A stretch of 14,747 nt of DNA. It comes from an uncultured Alcanivoracaceae bacterium (lineage in GTDB: Bacteria > Pseudomonadota > Gammaproteobacteria > Pseudomonadales > Alcanivoracaceae). A model generated the notes under the pieces. The model did not search any database. It was not told where the DNA came from and saw nothing but the letters and a program-made list of their open reading frames with translations. Location: NCBI GenBank assembly GCA_937943665.1, contig CALEAR010000140.1, positions 1 to 14,747 on the forward strand, given 5' to 3'. The stretch's first letter is position 1; each line of letters starts with the position of its first letter. Made by a program: the position numbers and the translations under genes. Positions 6,713 through 13,313 of the stretch are shown here, piece by piece.

Positions 6713-7192
6713 CTATTGATCAGCGCTTTCCATTTGCGTTTGTAGGTAATTCTCAATGCCCACTTGCTTAATGAGGTTGAGCTGTGTTTCTAGCCAATCA
6801 ATGTGTTCTTCCTCATCCTCAAGGATGCGTTGCAGCAAATCTCGGCTAATAAAATCATGAACAGATTCACAATAGGCAATGGCCTCTCGCAGAAGAGGCA
6901 CTGCCTGATACTCCAGTTGCAAATCACACTCCAGCATTTCCTGAGTGTGCTCACCGATGCGCAATTTTCCCAAATCCTGTAGGTTAGGGATTCCTTCCAA
7001 AAACAAAATGCGCTGAATCAAATCATCCGCATGTTCCATTTCTTCAATGGACTCTTGGTATTCCTTATCAGCCAGCTTCTTCAAGCCCCAATCTTTGTAC
7101 ATGCGTGCATGTAAAAAGTATTGGTTAATGGCCACAAGTTCATTGCCAAGGGCCTGATTTAAATACTGAATAACCTTTTTATCGCCTCGCAT
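6713..7192 (-). CDS. bfr: Bacterioferritin (heme-containing, ferroxidase site intact)
   Basis: Bacterioferritin forms a 24-subunit shell that oxidises Fe(II) and stores it as a ferric mineral, with heme between subunit pairs. At 159 residues it is the family's normal size (E. coli 158). All ferroxidase ligands align with E. coli numbering: Glu18, Glu51, His54, Glu94, Glu127 and His130. The heme ligand Met52 is present ([10 protein letters not shown]), so this is a heme-binding, catalytically competent Bfr. AAAGGAG ends seven bases before the ATG. A 12-pair hairpin with one mismatch in the bfd-bfr spacer reaches right up to that ribosome-binding site. The gene follows bfd and is closed by an intrinsic terminator. 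Confidence 0.97.
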   Translation of the reverse strand: MRGDKKVIQYLNQALGNELVAINQYFLHARMYKDWGLKKLADKEYQESIEEMEHADDLIQRILFLEGIPNLQDLGKLRIGEHTQEMLECDLQLEYQAVPLLREAIAYCESVHDFISRDLLQRILEDEEEHIDWLETQLNLIKQVGIENYLQTQMESADQ

Positions 7193-7205
7193 GATTGCGC
7201 TCCTT

Positions 7206-7237
7206 TAGCATCCATGACAACACAGTCATTGATGCTA
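7206..7237 (-). promoter_or_regulatory. Intercistronic bfd-bfr hairpin abutting the bfr ribosome-binding site
   Basis: The arms TAGCATC-x-ATGAC and GTCAT-x-GATGCTA pair at twelve positions with one mismatch around the loop AACACA (plus-strand reading). In the minus-strand transcript the 3' arm ends in GCTA, directly joined to the AAGGAG of bfr. No T-run follows, so it is not an intrinsic terminator. It could stabilise the bfr message, mark a processing site, or tune bfr translation. Confidence 0.65.
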
Positions 7238-7283
7238 CAACATTCACCCATTTCACGTCAGTACACCATGACAAATATCAAGG

Positions 7284-7526
7284 CTACACCGGCTGCGGTG
7301 AATACCACATAGGCAATGACCAGTCCTTAGGCGAGACCTCCTGCCTAGCGGACGAAGAAGTCTTCGCTGTGGTGTCATTTAACACGGCCAAGGCATGGCT
7401 AGCGCACTTGCCACACTGGCGGGTAACACCTAACTCGCGACGCAAATCGCGCATGCGCTGATGGCCCTGGGCCACCGCTTCTTTAATGTGCGTGTCGGTG
7501 ACACCGTGGCACAGGCAAACGTACAT
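7284..7526 (-). CDS. bfd: Bacterioferritin-associated ferredoxin Bfd, with C-terminal tail
   Basis: Bfd is a small [2Fe-2S] protein that passes electrons to the Bfr heme so that stored iron is reduced and released. The four cluster cysteines are Cys4, Cys6, Cys38 and Cys41 (VCLCHGVTD and RQCGKCA), the same positions as in E. coli Bfd. AAGGAG lies six bases before the ATG at 7526. The usual length is near 64; this one has 80 residues, with a Ser-rich, low-complexity tail ending in MWYSPQPV. It is first in the operon, 91 bases before bfr, behind a Fur-box promoter, as expected for an iron-starvation gene. Having bfr under the same promoter is notable, since storage is usually wanted when iron is high. 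Confidence 0.95.
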   Translation of the reverse strand: MYVCLCHGVTDTHIKEAVAQGHQRMRDLRRELGVTRQCGKCASHALAVLNDTTAKTSSSARQEVSPKDWSLPMWYSPQPV

Positions 7527-7556
7527 GATGCGCTCCTTATTGATTGGATTCTGTGG

Positions 7557-7585
7557 ATCCTATCGGTAATGAGAACCATTATCAA
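7557..7585 (-). promoter_or_regulatory. bfd promoter, overlapped by the Fur box
   Basis: On the minus strand TTGATA (7580-7585) and TAGGAT (7557-7562) are separated by exactly 17 bases, matching the sigma-70 boxes at 5 of 6 and 4 of 6 positions. Transcription would begin near 7549, about 23 bases before the bfd ATG. The spacer and part of the -35 box lie inside the Fur-box-like site. Confidence 0.7.
7565..7583. promoter_or_regulatory. Fur box upstream of bfd-bfr
   Basis: GGTAATGAGAACCATTATC matches the 19-base Fur consensus GATAATGATAATCATTATC at 16 positions. It covers the promoter spacer and the edge of the -35 box of bfd, the classic placement for iron-dependent repression. Confidence 0.88.
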
Positions 7586-7624
7586 GTACAATTCGCTCAA
7601 CCTGTTATACAATCTGTCACATCC

Positions 7625-7660
7625 ATAAAAAAAGCCCCTGTATCTCAAGATACAGGGGCT
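7625..7660 (-). terminator. Intrinsic terminator of ccmABCDE
   Basis: A perfect 12-bp stem (AGCCCCTGTATC with GATACAGGGGCT, 7633-7660) closes a TCAA loop. On the minus strand a run of seven T follows, broken only by an A near its end. It starts 17 bases after the ccmE stop and isolates the ccm operon from bfd-bfr. Confidence 0.93.
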
Positions 7661-7676
7661 GTTATATGGTTAACGA

Positions 7677-8141
7677 TCAACCCGCAGTTTCCGCTGCCTC
7701 CTGCATGGCTTTCATGCGTTCCGCTTTATCTAAGGCATGCTGAACCTCAGGCGGAGTGTATTCTTCATCGTGCTTAGCCAACACCTCGTAAGCCTCGAAG
7801 GTACCATCTTCTTGAAGCATACCGTTGGCAACAATACCCTGCCCCTCACGGAATAAATCCGGCAAGATACCACTGTAATACACAGTGAAGGTGCCAATAC
7901 CATCGGTGACATCGAACTGCACTTTAAGGGTATCAGAATCACGACGCACCGACCCTTCTGCCACAATGCCACCCACACGCATATTTTTCCCCACAGGGGC
8001 CTCACCTTTCACCACTTCCTCGGGGCTATAAAACAAGTTAATGTTTGAAGAAATAGCATATAAGAGCAAGCCCACCGCCACGGAAAAAGCCACAAGGCCG
8101 CCCACCACTAACATCAAACGACGCTTACGTACTGGGTTCAT
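7677..8141 (-). CDS. ccmE: CcmE, periplasmic heme chaperone
   Basis: CcmE binds heme covalently after CcmC loads it and passes it to the CcmF/H ligase for cytochrome c assembly. The protein starts at the ATG at 8141 (MNPVRKRRL), with AGGAG five bases upstream; the longer open frame above it overlaps ccmD. It has 154 residues: a basic end, one membrane anchor at about 10-30, and a beta-barrel domain. The heme-binding His124 and the Tyr128 partner are in LAKHDEEYTPPE, the HxxxY motif of the main CcmE type. An Ala/Glu-rich tail follows. A strong intrinsic terminator lies directly behind it, so the usual downstream ccmF is absent here. Confidence 0.96.
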   Translation of the reverse strand: MNPVRKRRLMLVVGGLVAFSVAVGLLLYAISSNINLFYSPEEVVKGEAPVGKNMRVGGIVAEGSVRRDSDTLKVQFDVTDGIGTFTVYYSGILPDLFREGQGIVANGMLQEDGTFEAYEVLAKHDEEYTPPEVQHALDKAERMKAMQEAAETAG

Positions 8142-8143
8142 AA

Positions 8144-8323
8144 TCACTCCTGCATTGATTGTCGACGCCACAGCGCCTGTAGTTCACGCTTGGTTTTATT
8201 AAAGCGCGCTTTTGCCCACCATGTATTCGCCACTAATAGCACCACACCACTGAGGAAAGCGCTCCACACATAGGGGCCATGGCCACCCATCATCAAAAAT
8301 TCAGATAAGGAATTAAACTGCAC
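8144..8323 (-). CDS. ccmD: CcmD, small membrane protein of the heme exporter
   Basis: A short gene of 59 residues starting at a GTG. The N-terminus FNSLSEFLMMGGHGPYVW is the typical CcmD signature (SxSEFLxMGGHGxYVW). One membrane helix follows at about residues 20-36, then a basic cytoplasmic tail (KARFNKTKRELQALWRR). CcmD stabilises CcmABC and is needed to release CcmE carrying heme. The start overlaps the end of ccmC by 11 bases, and its stop lies two bases before the ccmE ATG, so all are coupled. The next ATG, ten codons in, would cut the conserved motif, so the GTG is preferred. Confidence 0.93.
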   Translation of the reverse strand: MQFNSLSEFLMMGGHGPYVWSAFLSGVVLLVANTWWAKARFNKTKRELQALWRRQSMQE

Positions 8324-9266
8324 CTTCCACCTCCTTTCTTACCCAGTTGCTGCGTCGTTCACGCCACAGTATTTCTGTGCGCGCTCGAATAAACACAGTA
8401 ACGGCAAACAAAAAGTAGGTGCCGAACATGCATAGCAGCAAGGGCCATAACATACTGGGATGAATCTGGCTTTTGGCAGCACCAAACATGGACATGGAGC
8501 CGCCCTGATGCAAGCTATGCCACCATTCCACGGAATATCGAACAATGATCACGTTAACCACCCCCACAATGGCAAGCAAGCTTGCTGCTCGACCCGCTTG
8601 ACGAGGATCAAGGATAGCATTTTGCAGCGCACTAGTGCCCAAATAAGGGAAAAACAAAATCAACATGGAGGTTAAACGTGCATCCCAAACCCAATAGGTG
8701 CCCCAAGTGGGCTTGCCCCACACGGCACCACTAATCAGTGAAATGGCCGCTAGCACAGCCCCAAAGGGAGCAATGGCCTTGATCATGATTTCTGCCATTT
8801 TTAAACGCCATACCAAGGCCACCACACCGCAAAAGCCCATGGCCATATAGCCCATTAAGGCTCCGCTAGCAGCGGGCACATGCAAATAAATAATACGATA
8901 GCTATTGCCTTGCTCGTAATGGGGTGGTGAAAACGCCAGCCCCCACACCACTCCCACACTTAATAGCACTAAAGCCATCAAGCTTAGCCACGGTAACCAC
9001 CAACCGCTAATGCGATAAAAGTGCCGAGGTGAACCTAATTGGTGGTACCAACGCACCAAGGTATTCCAATACCAAGTGGGCCGATGAATGGCACCAAAAT
9101 AAAACCACCAACCAATCAAATAGGCGCCAATGAGAATGGTCCTTTTATTCGCTACAGGCACATCCCAAATATAAAATGTGATCACAGCCGCCACTAGCCC
9201 CAAAAGGCTAGAAATCACAAAATGTCGCGGAAATAAGGCCGGCTGCGCTTGTTGTTTTTTACTCAT
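8313..9266 (-). CDS. ccmC: CcmC, heme handling protein, with 69-residue N-terminal extension
   Basis: CcmC carries heme to CcmE at the periplasmic face of the membrane. The conserved core has the tryptophan-rich WGKPTWGTYWVWDARLT motif (184-200) and heme-ligand histidines His129 (IYLHVPAA) and His253 (SLHQGG). These equal His60 and His184 of E. coli plus an offset of exactly 69. The family usually begins at the stretch seen here as VRWYHQLGSPRHFYRI (71-86), about 245 residues in total. This protein has 317 residues, and the additional first 69 contain two hydrophobic segments, about 15-35 and 43-60. The ATG at 9266 has AGGG six to seven bases upstream at the end of ccmB, and no well-supported internal start is visible. 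Confidence 0.95.
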   Translation of the reverse strand: MSKKQQAQPALFPRHFVISSLLGLVAAVITFYIWDVPVANKRTILIGAYLIGWWFYFGAIHRPTWYWNTLVRWYHQLGSPRHFYRISGWWLPWLSLMALVLLSVGVVWGLAFSPPHYEQGNSYRIIYLHVPAASGALMGYMAMGFCGVVALVWRLKMAEIMIKAIAPFGAVLAAISLISGAVWGKPTWGTYWVWDARLTSMLILFFPYLGTSALQNAILDPRQAGRAASLLAIVGVVNVIIVRYSVEWWHSLHQGGSMSMFGAAKSQIHPSMLWPLLLCMFGTYFLFAVTVFIRARTEILWRERRSNWVRKEVEGAV

Positions 9267-9274
9267 ACTAAACC

Positions 9275-9943
9275 CTAATCACCCGTTGAGATTTTAAGCC
9301 CTTGAACAATTGCCCAAGGCCCCACGCTCAAGGCCAACGCTAAAATGGCACCTAAAATGGCTAATACACCACCAATATCATCTCCTGTCATGGCACCCTG
9401 TATGGCCCCAGCGCCAAAAATCAGCACAGGCACATACAAAGGCAAAATAAGTAGTGCCAACAGCACCCCACCACGCTGCAGCCCCACGGTGAGAGCAGCG
9501 CCGATGGCGCCAATAATCACTAGGCTCGGAGTGCCTAAGGCTAAGGAATATAACACGGCAGGTAATACTTTGGGCGGTAGCTGCAACATATAAGCTAACA
9601 CAGGAGAAACCAGCACTAAGGGCAGGCCTATGAGCAACCAATGCACCAAAAGTTTAGCGAGCACTACAAAAATCATTTCATGGCGCGCCATTAACAGCTG
9701 CTCCAATATGCCGCTATCGTGATCCTCACGAAACAAGCTTTCAATGGAAAGCAACACGGCCAACAACGCCGCCACCCATAACACCCCAGAGGCCATACTC
9801 ATCAGAGTCTCCTCACGAGGGGCAATGGCCAAGGGGAACAGGGACACCACCACAACAAAAAAGAACCATGCATTAATCAATTCGCTAGGTCGGCGAATAT
9901 TTACCCACCATTCACGCTGCAAACAAGCCCTTAATAAACTCAT
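9275..9943 (-). CDS. ccmB: CcmB, membrane subunit of the heme-export ABC complex
   Basis: A 222-residue integral membrane protein of normal CcmB length with six hydrophobic segments. Family marks include the start CLQREWWVNIRRPSELIN, the loop SLFREDHDSGILEQL after the second helix, and the GTPSLVIIGAIGAALTVGLQ and LLILPLYVPVLIFGAGAI segments. CcmB pairs with the ATPase CcmA and with CcmC and CcmD to release CcmE loaded with heme. Its ATG overlaps the ccmA stop (ATGA, four bases), and eight bases separate it from ccmC. I see nothing unusual in it. Confidence 0.96.
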   Translation of the reverse strand: MSLLRACLQREWWVNIRRPSELINAWFFFVVVVSLFPLAIAPREETLMSMASGVLWVAALLAVLLSIESLFREDHDSGILEQLLMARHEMIFVVLAKLLVHWLLIGLPLVLVSPVLAYMLQLPPKVLPAVLYSLALGTPSLVIIGAIGAALTVGLQRGGVLLALLILPLYVPVLIFGAGAIQGAMTGDDIGGVLAILGAILALALSVGPWAIVQGLKISTGD

Positions 9944-10551
9944 GTGCTGGACTCCTTAAAGGTGCCCAAACGCACCTGCTGGCATTGTGCATCCACCTTA
10001 TGGTGAGAGGTATAAATCACTAGCCCCCCTTGTTGAGCAAATGTTTTTAAGTGTTGCTCAATTAAGGTCACTCCATCCACATCTAAGGCGGTGAAGGGCT
10101 CATCTAAAATCCACACCTTGGTATCGGGCAACCATAACCTAGCTAAGGCCACCCGCCGTTTTTGTCCAGCAGACATATCCGCCACCGCCACCGTTTCATA
10201 ACCGCGGAGGCCAACGGCTTCAAGGGCTTGTGGAATAGCATCTTGGGGTTGGCCATGAAGGGCCGCTAGCCATTGAAGGTTTTCTTGAGCGGTCAGTTCC
10301 TCTCGTACCCCTGCTTTATGGCCTAAAAACAATAAGGGAGAAGCCTCTGAGGCAGACACCCCATGCCAATACACCTTTCCCTCATAAAACTGGAACAGCC
10401 CTGCCAAAATGCGTAATAAGGTGGTTTTGCCTGCCCCATTGGGGCCCACCACCTGCCAAATTTCACCACTTTTTGCGTGAAAACTTAGCGCTTCAAAAAG
10501 CACGCGCGCATCACGCTCGCAAAACAAATCCTGCGCTTGCACTTCTATCAC
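9940..10551 (-). CDS. ccmA: CcmA, ATPase of the heme-export ABC complex
   Basis: A 203-residue ABC ATPase and the first gene of the operon. Walker A is GPNGAGKTTLLR (about 36-47), the signature motif is MSAGQKRRVALARLWL, Walker B is VWILDEPFTALD, and the switch His is in YTSHH. LAGLFQFYEGKVYW and PLLFLGHKAGVREELT are typical CcmA stretches. Hydrolysis drives release of heme-loaded CcmE from CcmC. The start is a GTG at 10551 with AAGGG about nine bases upstream; no ATG fits the conserved N-terminus. An extended -10 promoter lies about 40 bases upstream. Confidence 0.95.
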   Translation of the reverse strand: MIEVQAQDLFCERDARVLFEALSFHAKSGEIWQVVGPNGAGKTTLLRILAGLFQFYEGKVYWHGVSASEASPLLFLGHKAGVREELTAQENLQWLAALHGQPQDAIPQALEAVGLRGYETVAVADMSAGQKRRVALARLWLPDTKVWILDEPFTALDVDGVTLIEQHLKTFAQQGGLVIYTSHHKVDAQCQQVRLGTFKESST

Positions 10552-10588
10552 TGTGCTGAGCCCTTATTGTTGTTTATAAATGGCAAAA

Positions 10589-10597
10589 GTATAGCAC
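10589..10597 (-). promoter_or_regulatory. Extended -10 promoter of ccmABCDE
   Basis: On the minus strand TGC-TATACT reads as an extended -10 box (TGn then five of six consensus bases). No good -35 box is found at 16-18 bases, as is common for extended -10 promoters. It lies 38 bases upstream of the ccmA GTG. Confidence 0.55.
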
Positions 10598-10602
10598 AGG
10601 CA

Positions 10603-10624
10603 TTTGCTGAAATAGCGCAGCAAA
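10603..10624. promoter_or_regulatory. Inverted repeat in the ccmA/unknown-gene divergent spacer
   Basis: TTTGCTG and CAGCAAA form a perfect 7-bp inverted repeat around eight bases. It sits just upstream of the ccmA extended -10 box, in the -35 region, and between two divergent genes. A dimeric regulator site is plausible; no regulator is identified. Confidence 0.4.
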
Positions 10625-10735
10625 ACAAATTGCAGGCATATAAACAAGCTATTTGAGGGTATACACTGAATCTCAATGGTTCACACCACGTGTGTAATAA
10701 GATTCCCTAATGTAATACAACAAAAAAGGAACACT

Positions 10736-11770
10736 ATGACAGCTCTCACCCCCTTAGCCCAGCAGCTTTTCACAGCACAGGTAGAGTATTTTGTGGCGCG
10801 CACCCAAGACCACCTTTTAGAAGCTATTACCCAAGAGGTACAGGATTTCTTTGGAAAAGCGCAAGAAACCACGCTAAGCACCTGGCTGCCACAGCAACAA
10901 TGCTTAACCCTACTCACCTATTACCTTTGTGAATACCCCTTGGAAGATGAGTTAGTAGCACAACTAGAAACCTTTATATTGCGGTTGTACCAGCACCCTC
11001 GTTTAGAAAGCACCACTTGGGGCGAGCTCATTAATGATACCGAACTTGAAGAGTTCATTGATGTTGCACTTTCCTTACGTGGGCTACACTTGATTGTACG
11101 GCGCGTTTCCCGTAACCGTTGGGTAACCAACGCCATTTCAGACATGTTATACCGCGGCATCACTGGGTTTGTGAGCCAAGGCACTGCACGAGCCGAACAA
11201 ATGGCGAGCAGCATTCCTGGGGCCGGTTCAATGTTTAAGCTCGGCAAATCCGTGGTGGGCCGTACCACCTCTGGATTCAGCAAATCTGCGGAAGACAATA
11301 TTAAGCGTTACATTAACGCCAATATTCGTAGCATTATTAAAAGCAGTGAAAAACGCTTACAAACCGCCATTGATGATGGCCACGTGAAATCGGCCTTGCT
11401 GCAAAGTTGGCAACAGGTGAAGCACCAACCACTTTCCTCCCTACGTGAATATGCTTCAGAAGAGGACCTAAAGGCCGCCCTGCAGGGAGGCATGGATTTT
11501 TGGGAGCAATTAAGACAATCTGAATATTTCCAGCAACTTCTTGAGCGTATAGTGGGCATTGTTTATGACTACGTGGATAGCAAGCCCTTGGGGGAGTGGC
11601 TTCTGCTCCTTGGCATTAGCGAAGCCTCCCTCAGCACAGAGCTGCACCGCATTGCATCACCTACTCTGGCACATTGGCATAGCCAGGGTTGCATTCAAGC
11701 CTTCTTTGAGCGCCAACTCATCCCTTTTTGGGAACACGCCTGCGAGGCCGGTTGGCTGCCAGAGGGCTAA
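10736..11770 (+). CDS. Unrecognised 344-residue soluble protein
   Basis: I do not recognise this gene. The start at 10736 has AAAGGA five bases upstream; the frame is open 20 codons earlier, but without a site. The protein is mostly helical by its leucine and charge patterns. It has no signal peptide and no clear membrane helix. A stretch rich in small residues (about 140-182, including SSIPGAGSMFKLGKSVVG) separates an acidic N-terminal half from a basic segment (about 186-210, NIKRYINANIRSIIKSSEKR), which could form an amphipathic or nucleic-acid- or membrane-contacting helix. The C-terminal third is rich in Trp and aromatic residues. It is divergent from ccmA and 113 bases from pxpA. Its codon use resembles its neighbours, so recent transfer is not suggested. 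Confidence 0.85.
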   Translation: MTALTPLAQQLFTAQVEYFVARTQDHLLEAITQEVQDFFGKAQETTLSTWLPQQQCLTLLTYYLCEYPLEDELVAQLETFILRLYQHPRLESTTWGELINDTELEEFIDVALSLRGLHLIVRRVSRNRWVTNAISDMLYRGITGFVSQGTARAEQMASSIPGAGSMFKLGKSVVGRTTSGFSKSAEDNIKRYINANIRSIIKSSEKRLQTAIDDGHVKSALLQSWQQVKHQPLSSLREYASEEDLKAALQGGMDFWEQLRQSEYFQQLLERIVGIVYDYVDSKPLGEWLLLLGISEASLSTELHRIASPTLAHWHSQGCIQAFFERQLIPFWEHACEAGWLPEG

Positions 11771-11797
11771 CACTTGAACACTGCCCAGATACACAGT

Positions 11798-11823
11798 ACT
11801 TTATGCCATCGTATCCATAAAGT
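11798..11823. promoter_or_regulatory. Inverted repeat upstream of pxpABC
   Basis: ACTTTATG and CATAAAGT form a perfect 8-bp inverted repeat around ten bases, 60 bases before pxpA. No T-run follows, so it reads better as a regulator site than a terminator. No promoter pair can be assigned with confidence in this 113-base spacer. Confidence 0.45.
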
Positions 11824-11883
11824 TATCTCTCATTTGCCAAGGAAGGCGCCACTCCCAATGATGTAACGCGGTTGAGGTATTAA

Positions 11884-12618
11884 GTGATCAAGCTAAATTG
11901 TGATCTGGGTGAAACCGATGTGCTACACCCAGAGGGCCCAGAGCACCAGGTAATGCCTTATATTCACATGGCTAATATCGCCTGTGGTTTTCATGCCGGT
12001 AACCGTAGCACCATACTCGCCACCTTACGCTTAGCCAAGCAGCATCAAGTGATGGTGGGCGCCCACCCCTCCTACCCTGATAGAGAAAACTTTGGGCGGC
12101 TTTCCATGGAGTTATCTCAAGCGGATGTCAGCGATACGGTATTCCAACAACTTTCTCTTATGGAGGCCCTGTGTGAACAAGAGGATATCCCCCTCAGCTA
12201 TGTGAAGCCCCACGGCGCCCTTTACCATGATCTTCTGTATCAAGAAAGCACTCGCCACGGCATCTTTCAGGCGGTGGCAGATTTATCCACGCCACTTCCC
12301 GTATTGATACTTGCCCATGTGAATCAAGATGCCATAGAAGCCAGCGCTAAGCGCTATGGCATTACCTTATGGTATGAGGCCTTTGCAGACCGACGCTACC
12401 ATCAAGACGGTCGCCTACAGAGCCGAACGGAAAATGGCGCCGTACTTAAAGATGCCCAAAGCATTATTGCGCAAGCTAAGGCCATAGCTAAGGGTGAGCC
12501 CATTACCACGGTGGAAGACACCTCCTTAATTATTAAAGCCCATAGCCTTTGCGTTCACGGGGATAACCCTGCGGCTGTAACCACCGTCAAAGCCATTCGC
12601 AAAGCCCTATCCCAATGA
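11884..12618 (+). CDS. pxpA: 5-oxoprolinase subunit A (LamB/YcsF family)
   Basis: PxpA is a subunit of the three-part ATP-dependent 5-oxoprolinase, which opens 5-oxoproline (pyroglutamate, a damage product of glutamine and glutamate) to glutamate. The 244-residue protein has the family motifs KLNCDLGE at the start, NIACGFHAG (32-40), GAHPSYPDRENFGR (about 59-72), VKPHGALYHDL, and the C-terminal HSLCVHGDNPAAV. The usual FGRR reads FGRL here. It starts at a GTG with GAGG about six bases upstream; no ATG precedes the conserved N-terminus. It overlaps pxpB by four bases (ATGA) and opens the operon in the order A-B-C, whereas E. coli has B-C-A. Confidence 0.96.
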   Translation: MIKLNCDLGETDVLHPEGPEHQVMPYIHMANIACGFHAGNRSTILATLRLAKQHQVMVGAHPSYPDRENFGRLSMELSQADVSDTVFQQLSLMEALCEQEDIPLSYVKPHGALYHDLLYQESTRHGIFQAVADLSTPLPVLILAHVNQDAIEASAKRYGITLWYEAFADRRYHQDGRLQSRTENGAVLKDAQSIIAQAKAIAKGEPITTVEDTSLIIKAHSLCVHGDNPAAVTTVKAIRKALSQ

Positions 12619-13313
12619 GCTTACGCTACTCCCTTTCCACGGTTAGCGAAACCGATGTACAAATCACATTCCATGCGCCACTGAGCCCTGCCTTGGCCGT
12701 GTACTTACACCACTTACAGCAGAGCCTTCATAAGCATTTAGGTCAGGCCTTAGTAGATTCTGTATTGGCCTATGAACGGCTATTGCTATGCTTTAGCCCA
12801 CAGCATTCCCTTTCCCCAAAGCAGCGGGAAACGCACCTTAACGCTGTGCTGCAACAACTTTTGGCACACAAGGCCCCAAAGAAAACTCGCCCCACACTCA
12901 CCCTACCTGTGTACTATGGGCCCGAGGCCGGCGCGGATTTTAACAGCGTATGCGAACAAACAGGGCTGAGTGCTGAAGCCTTGATACAATTACATAGCAG
13001 CACCCTTTACCATGTGTATGCCTTAGGCTTTAGTCCAGGCTTTGCGTTTTTAGGTGAGCTGCCTCACAGCCTACGCTTACCGCGCCGGGCCACGCCAAGG
13101 CTTACCTTACCGCCAGGCTCAGTGGCCATCGCCCACGGACAAACCGCCATATATCCGCAATCTAGCCCTGGTGGTTGGCATTTAATTGGCCGCTGCCCCA
13201 AGCGCCTCTTCCACCCACAAAAAGAGCCCCCTCACCCCTTCACCGTGGGTCAAGCGGTGAGGTTCGAACCCATTTCCCACCAGACCTATTTATCCTTAGG
13301 AGGTGAACTGTGA
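12615..13313 (+). CDS. pxpB: 5-oxoprolinase subunit B (KipI-like, AHS1 domain)
   Basis: The second 5-oxoprolinase subunit, 232 residues, with a carboxyltransferase subdomain C/D (AHS1) fold. Conserved stretches are LPVYYGPEAGADFNSVCEQT (about 97-116), then ALGFSPGFAFLGELP, PRRATPRLTLPPGSVAIA, and QSSPGGWHLIGRCP. B and C together carry out the ATP-dependent step on the substrate held with A. The N-terminal third is more divergent than the core. Its start overlaps pxpA and its end overlaps pxpC by four bases each; the AGGAGG for pxpC lies inside its last codons. Older annotation may call it an allophanate hydrolase or KipI kinase inhibitor; the A-B-C set supports 5-oxoprolinase. Confidence 0.95.
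   Translation: MSLRYSLSTVSETDVQITFHAPLSPALAVYLHHLQQSLHKHLGQALVDSVLAYERLLLCFSPQHSLSPKQRETHLNAVLQQLLAHKAPKKTRPTLTLPVYYGPEAGADFNSVCEQTGLSAEALIQLHSSTLYHVYALGFSPGFAFLGELPHSLRLPRRATPRLTLPPGSVAIAHGQTAIYPQSSPGGWHLIGRCPKRLFHPQKEPPHPFTVGQAVRFEPISHQTYLSLGGEL
13298..13303 (+). promoter_or_regulatory. Ribosome-binding site deciding the pxpC GTG start
   Basis: A perfect AGGAGG lies within the last codons of pxpB, six bases before the GTG at 13310. This supports the GTG as the start and suggests strong re-initiation on pxpC. Confidence 0.85.

Noticed and set aside
7195..7461. Plus-strand 88-codon frame across bfd
   Set aside because: It covers the bfd cysteine motifs in the opposite strand and has no support; Bfd with four placed Cys is clear.
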